From assembly GCA_019313505.1 (NCBI GenBank), contig JAFDBA010000080.1, positions 1-18,172 on the forward strand: a stretch of 18,172 bases of DNA, read 5' to 3'. The stretch comes from Deltaproteobacteria bacterium. GTDB lineage: Bacteria; Desulfobacterota; Desulfobacteria; Desulfobacterales; UBA11574. Position 1 is the stretch's first letter, and each line of letters starts with the position of its first letter. The notes under the pieces were generated by a model. That model did not search any database. It saw nothing but the letters and a program-made list of their open reading frames with translations, and was not told the origin of the DNA. Shown piece after piece: positions 15,553-18,172 of the stretch. The translations under genes and the position numbers were made by a program.

Positions 15553-15620
15553 CCAGGGGATAGGCTCTGCAGGCCGACAAACCGGGATCTCCACTTCCGG
15601 CTTTCCCCTAATATCTTAAA
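15553..15620 (+). ncRNA. Candidate cis-regulatory leader RNA, element 1
   Basis: It contains GGGATAGGC (15557-15565), shared with two further elements near 16972 and 17270. An outer stem AGGGG (15555-15559) / CCCCT (15605-15609) encloses AGGCCG (15571-15576) / CGGCTT (15598-15603, one G-U pair), with repeated CCGG in the loop. GGGATAGGC lies 93 bases before the ATG of the 302-residue protein. No known riboswitch class is recognised. Confidence 0.55.
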
Positions 15621-15649
15621 GTGGAGTCTTTGTCTTATGGAGGGGCATC

Positions 15650-16558
15650 ATGGGTAAAAAAACAAAAAAGGATAAAAATTCTATTGAAGAAGGTTTGGAT
15701 ATCCAAATGAATTTGGCCGATGATTTGGCGGCTCGTAACCCGTGGTTTCGAAAATTATACAAGAAATTTCCTAATCGATTTATTAATGAAGCATTCGATA
15801 GATTTAAGGGGATCGATTATCAAGAATATTACAAAGAGTATGATCAAAGTTTTCATGAAATTTGGGGAGATATCTTTCCAACCTTTCCCTATCCTGTTTT
15901 ACAACTGAAAGACCTTTCCAAAAGGCCATCTGAATTAATTCTGACAATCGATCTGAATTATACAAAAGACGAAATAATGTTTCGTGTTGAACAATTTGTT
16001 GAAATGGGGTTCAAAAAATATAGAGAAAAGCGAGAATCAAAATATCAGAGAAAATTTCCAGAAAAATGGCGCGATTATCTGGAAATATGGGATTTAAAGG
16101 ATGGACGTCAGCCTTGGGTCAAGGATTCAAGAGGGGTTCCATTTCTACAGAAATCTCTTAAAAAATTAGCGCACCCCTGGACATACGAAGAAATCGCAAA
16201 ATACAAATATCCAGATATGCGAACCCCGGAAAAATTAGGGAAAGCCGTTGATAAGGTAAAAAAGCAGTATAAAGCAGCAATTAAATTAATTTGTGGGAAA
16301 AAATATAACATTCGAGAGCTTAATAAACTCAAATGTAAAATTGAAAAAAGTAATAGAACTGTAAAATTATGTGATGAATGCCCAGATAAAACATCTTGCA
16401 AAGATTACTGCCCTTCGTTGTTAGAAGAACTTGCAACCATAGAAGTGAGACAACAGCATAAAATAATCAACAGCTTAAATTCAGTCGATATTGATGAATT
16501 TCATACAATAAGAAAAAAAGCTCCAACCGCAGAGCAACAATTTGATAAGTTTAAGTAA
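15650..16558 (+). CDS. Uncharacterised 302-residue protein with C-terminal Cys4 cluster
   Basis: The start is fixed by GGAGG, 6 bases before the ATG. The protein is hydrophilic and rich in lysine, tyrosine and aromatic residues, with no signal peptide or membrane segment. Residues about 30-70 have an aromatic-rich motif (RFINEAFDRFKGIDYQEYYK). The middle (near 95-120, LILTIDLNYTKDEIMFRVEQ) looks like a beta strand followed by a helix. Near 240-255 is LCDECPDKTSCKDYCP, which gives a CxxC-x5-C-x3-C arrangement that could bind zinc or an iron-sulfur cluster. I do not recognise the family. It is the first gene of the plus-strand accessory block, has its own promoter, and carries leader element 1. 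Its base composition is more AT-rich than the yhaN-like region. A phage or integrative-element origin is possible but not shown. Confidence 0.85.
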   Translation: MGKKTKKDKNSIEEGLDIQMNLADDLAARNPWFRKLYKKFPNRFINEAFDRFKGIDYQEYYKEYDQSFHEIWGDIFPTFPYPVLQLKDLSKRPSELILTIDLNYTKDEIMFRVEQFVEMGFKKYREKRESKYQRKFPEKWRDYLEIWDLKDGRQPWVKDSRGVPFLQKSLKKLAHPWTYEEIAKYKYPDMRTPEKLGKAVDKVKKQYKAAIKLICGKKYNIRELNKLKCKIEKSNRTVKLCDECPDKTSCKDYCPSLLEELATIEVRQQHKIINSLNSVDIDEFHTIRKKAPTAEQQFDKFK

Positions 16559-16587
16559 TTAAACTCCATATCATTTCCATTGTTGAA

Positions 16588-16761
16588 ATGGCAAAGTATG
16601 CATTTACAGATAATGGGTTACAGATTTTAAAGGATCGGGCTTTCAGTAAAAAACTTACACCCTACCGAAGGGATGTTTTTAGGCAAATTATTGAAAAAGC
16701 TAAAGATGACATTCTGGAAGACCCGAACAAGGAAGAGATAAAGAGTTATCTAAGGGGGTAA
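16588..16761 (+). CDS. Uncharacterised 57-residue basic protein
   Basis: A complete frame from ATG to TAA begins 29 bases after the 302-residue gene (MAKYAFTDNGLQILKDRAFS and so on, ending KEEIKSYLRG). It is hydrophilic and probably helical, with no cysteines and no membrane segment. The ribosome binding site is poor (TTGTTGAA before the ATG), so translation may depend on the upstream gene. No family is recognised. Composition and placement in the operon suggest it is real, but its small size leaves doubt. Confidence 0.6.
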   Translation: MAKYAFTDNGLQILKDRAFSKKLTPYRRDVFRQIIEKAKDDILEDPNKEEIKSYLRG

Positions 16762-16773
16762 CAAGGCTGTAAG

Positions 16774-16844
16774 AGGCCACAGGAGAGACGATCTCATGTT
16801 GCCGAGTAGTAAATCCATTAACCACCCATGAGTTTGCTTGGCCT
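16774..16844 (+). other. Nested complementary segments, possible structured RNA
   Basis: AGGCCA (16774-16779) pairs with TGGCCT (16839-16844) and, nested inside, CTCATG (16793-16798) pairs with CATGAG (16827-16832). It lies in the roughly 300-bp gap between the 57- and 64-residue genes, which has no further reading frame that I can support. Confidence 0.4.
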
Positions 16845-16847
16845 GGG

Positions 16848-16884
16848 AATAAAAAAGCCCCTGGGCTGGATAGTACCCAGGGGC
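16848..16884 (-). terminator. Minus-strand intrinsic terminator
   Basis: A perfect 9-bp stem, GCCCCTGGG (16857-16865) / CCCAGGGGC (16876-16884), has a 10-base loop. On the minus strand it is followed by six T (plus-strand A at 16851-16856). On the plus strand no T run follows. It would stop antisense transcription coming from the second leader region. Confidence 0.62.
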
Positions 16885-16899
16885 ACGGAAAAAAGGGCT

Positions 16900-16920
16900 A
16901 ACAGATGGTTATCATCTGTT
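16900..16920. other. Hairpin of unknown role
   Basis: A perfect 8-bp stem AACAGATG / CATCTGTT with the 5-base loop GTTAT is followed on the plus strand by TCTGTTACT. It may be a weak terminator for the upstream genes or a protein-binding hairpin. Confidence 0.45.
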
Positions 16921-16965
16921 TCTGTTACTATCGGCAAAAAGAGCAATAACCTTAAATAAAAAATA

Positions 16966-17040
16966 CAGTCCGGGATAGGCAACCGGAGCCGAACACCGGA
17001 AACCCTGCCCGGCTTCTTGGGCTAACATCAGGGAAAAAGT
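16966..17040 (+). ncRNA. Candidate cis-regulatory leader RNA, element 2
   Basis: GGGATAGGC at 16972-16980 lies 93 bases before the ATG of the 64-residue gene, exactly as in element 1. Two mutually exclusive pairings are possible: CCGGG (16970-16974) with CCCGG (17008-17012), or GGAGCCG (16985-16991) with CGGCTTC (17010-17016). This would allow switching. It shares CCGGCTT and TAACATC-like segments with element 1, and ACCCTGCCCG with element 3. Confidence 0.55.
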
Positions 17041-17064
17041 TCAAATCGATTCAAGGAGACAACA

Positions 17065-17259
17065 ATGGATTTAAAAGTTACTTACACACACTTCAATATA
17101 ACAAAAATGAGTATTTTTGATGAGCTTGAAACGGATTTAAAAGCTTGTCTTGCAGAATTTGGATTTGAACTAACAGATGCAGATTTTGATTTTGAGACGG
17201 GAGAGAGAAACTTGAATTTTATAAATAAAGAATGGTTATCTAAATTCGAAGATGATTAA
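17065..17259 (+). CDS. Uncharacterised 64-residue acidic protein
   Basis: A complete frame starts at an ATG preceded by AAGGAGAC at about 5 bases. The N-terminal half (MDLKVTYTHFNITKMSIFDE) is followed by a helix (ELETDLKACLAEFGFEL) and an acidic tail (TDADFDFETGERNLNF and so on). There is one cysteine and no membrane segment. The size and strong negative charge resemble small phage or mobile-element proteins such as anti-restriction or DNA-mimic proteins, but this is only an impression and no family is recognised. It is preceded by leader element 2, and leader element 3 begins within ten bases of its stop. Confidence 0.75.
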   Translation: MDLKVTYTHFNITKMSIFDELETDLKACLAEFGFELTDADFDFETGERNLNFINKEWLSKFEDD

Positions 17260-17263
17260 TCAA

Positions 17264-17335
17264 CCCCACGGGATAGGCACGTACGGCTGAAAAGGTCTTC
17301 CCTGGACCCTGCCCGTGGATTACTTCAGGGGAAAG
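17264..17335 (+). ncRNA. Candidate cis-regulatory leader RNA, element 3
   Basis: GGGATAGGC at 17270-17278 lies 78 bases before the ATG at 17348. A perfect 7-bp outer stem, CCACGGG (17266-17272) / CCCGTGG (17312-17318), encloses GGTC (17294-17297) / GACC (17305-17308). The alternative TACGG (17282-17286) / CCGTG (17313-17317) excludes the outer stem. Confidence 0.55.
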
Positions 17336-17347
17336 TGAGGGGCTTGC

Positions 17348-17512
17348 ATGAAAATTAAAATTATATGTGATGGGTGTGATCATGCAAACAAAAAAACACA
17401 GGTAACATCCTGGGAATGCACCGGATTTTTGTGTCCATTTCAGACTATACAAGAAATATTGACAAAAAGATTGACAAAAGTTATGACATTTACTATAGAT
17501 ATTTATCTATAA
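17348..17512 (+). CDS. Small zinc-ribbon-like protein (54 residues)
   Basis: A complete frame runs from ATG 17348 to TAA 17510-17512, with GAGGGG about 6 bases before the start. The sequence opens MKIKIICDGCDHANKKTQ and has C7, C10, C24 and C29: a CxxC, a 13-residue gap, then Cx4C in a C-TGFL-C-P context. This resembles a miniature zinc ribbon, although the second pair is not a canonical CxxC. The last 20 residues are a helix followed by a hydrophobic end. It has leader element 3 in front and ends 34 bases before the Fic gene. It may be a small regulator or nucleic-acid-binding protein; the function is unknown. Confidence 0.7.
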   Translation: MKIKIICDGCDHANKKTQVTSWECTGFLCPFQTIQEILTKRLTKVMTFTIDIYL

Positions 17513-17546
17513 ATAATTATATTAATTACATAAAAAGGTGACAAAA

Positions 17547-18172
17547 ATGGTGCAAGATTATTACCATAAAAAAGTTCCTACTTTTAAGTCAGGCAATTTT
17601 GTGTTTAGCCGGAAATTTTCCAACAGAATGTTGCAACCTTATCGTATTGAGGCGAAAATACTTTATGAGACCGTCAAGGACCTACCTATATTGCCGAGCT
17701 TAGCTTCCGATCTTGAACAAGAATTAATTCGTAGATCAATATTTGGCACAGCAGCAATAGAAGGAAATCCTTTGACAGAGGAAAGGGTCGGTCAAATAAT
17801 TGGCGAATCAAAAGATGTCGATTTGCGTGGAAATGCTGAACAGGAAATCAACAATCTCAAAACAGCCTATGATTTATTTAAGAGAATTAAAATGGGGAAA
17901 CCAGGAAAAATGCCTCGACTTTCTGAAAAAGTAATTAAGGAGGTTCACAAAGTTATTACCCGTAAACTTAAATATGAGCACAACAATCCTGGAAATTATC
18001 GCAATCATATAGTTAAGGTCAGCAATAAAGAGCATGGTGGTATATACACCCCCCCTAAATGTCTCCCGGATATAAAAAAATTAATGAAAGAATTTATAAA
18101 ATGGATAAATAGTGATGAGCTTATAAATTTAGATGCACCGATCCGAGCTGCACTTGCACATTACTACTTAGG
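17547..18172 (+). CDS. Fic-family AMP-transferase (3' end cut by window edge)
   Basis: The first 208 codons run from an ATG with AAGGTGAC about 5 bases upstream. Residues about 35-105 are the Fic N-terminal region. TAAIEGN (about residues 69-75) matches the inhibitory helix motif (S/T)xxxE(G/N), placing the self-inhibitory Glu on the N-terminal side as in class II Fic proteins. PGNYRNHIVKV and YTPP follow, as is typical ahead of the Fic core, and the visible end (APIRAALAHYYLG) leads into where HPFxDGNGR should lie, just past the edge. Fic enzymes usually transfer AMP to Thr, Ser or Tyr of target proteins. The catalytic motif cannot be checked here. The domain order matches free-standing Fic regulators rather than a toxin with a separate antitoxin. 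It lies 34 bases after the zinc-ribbon-like gene. Confidence 0.9.
   Translation, partial: MVQDYYHKKVPTFKSGNFVFSRKFSNRMLQPYRIEAKILYETVKDLPILPSLASDLEQELIRRSIFGTAAIEGNPLTEERVGQIIGESKDVDLRGNAEQEINNLKTAYDLFKRIKMGKPGKMPRLSEKVIKEVHKVITRKLKYEHNNPGNYRNHIVKVSNKEHGGIYTPPKCLPDIKKLMKEFIKWINSDELINLDAPIRAALAHYYL

Noticed and set aside
15553..17335. Leaders as a known riboswitch (fluoride, c-di-GMP, glycine, cobalamin)
   Set aside because: None of the characteristic conserved blocks of these classes can be aligned to the three copies by eye.

Overview
The window comes from a Gram-negative bacterium, most likely a member of the Desulfobacterota (deltaproteobacteria). This is inferred from moderately AT-rich DNA, two-component proteins that fuse several sensory domains, and intergenic 7- to 10-base tandem repeats of a kind common in that group. 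No single marker gene proves the taxonomy.

Left part (1-15276): every gene is on the minus strand. Read in the direction of transcription, from right to left, they are: a 754-residue dynamin-like GTPase, a ParA/Soj-type ATPase without ParB, a translationally coupled YhaO-like nuclease and YhaN-like SMC-type ATPase, a TerB-like protein, a rhomboid protease with an extra cytoplasmic N-terminal domain, a tRNA-Leu(UAA) with its terminator, a small protein resembling the RNA polymerase alpha C-terminal domain, an HDOD-GAF-histidine kinase, and a receiver-PAS-histidine kinase cut by the left edge. Two copies of a roughly 190-bp structured repeat lie in opposite orientation at about 4.3 kb and 11.8 kb. 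A separate 134-bp element bounded by 21-bp inverted repeats lies between the first repeat and the tRNA.

Right part (15.3-18.17 kb): transcription switches to the plus strand and the content looks accessory. It holds a 302-residue protein of unknown function with a C-terminal four-cysteine cluster, three small proteins of 57, 64 and 54 residues (the last resembling a zinc ribbon), and the start of a Fic-family AMP-transferase. Three of these genes, the 302-, 64- and 54-residue ones, are each preceded by a GC-rich foldable leader that begins with GGGATAGGC. This motif lies 93, 93 and 78 bases before the respective start codon. The first leader sits just downstream of a near-consensus sigma-70 promoter. 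I do not recognise these leaders as a known riboswitch class, and they are the best candidate in the window for an undescribed regulatory RNA system.

How the genes may work together: the two kinases form one operon and probably one signalling pathway. YhaO and YhaN probably form a nuclease-ATPase complex of the Mre11-Rad50 kind. The dynamin-like protein and ParA may act on membranes or in positioning, but nothing here ties them together beyond adjacency. The right-hand genes may be co-regulated through their shared leaders.
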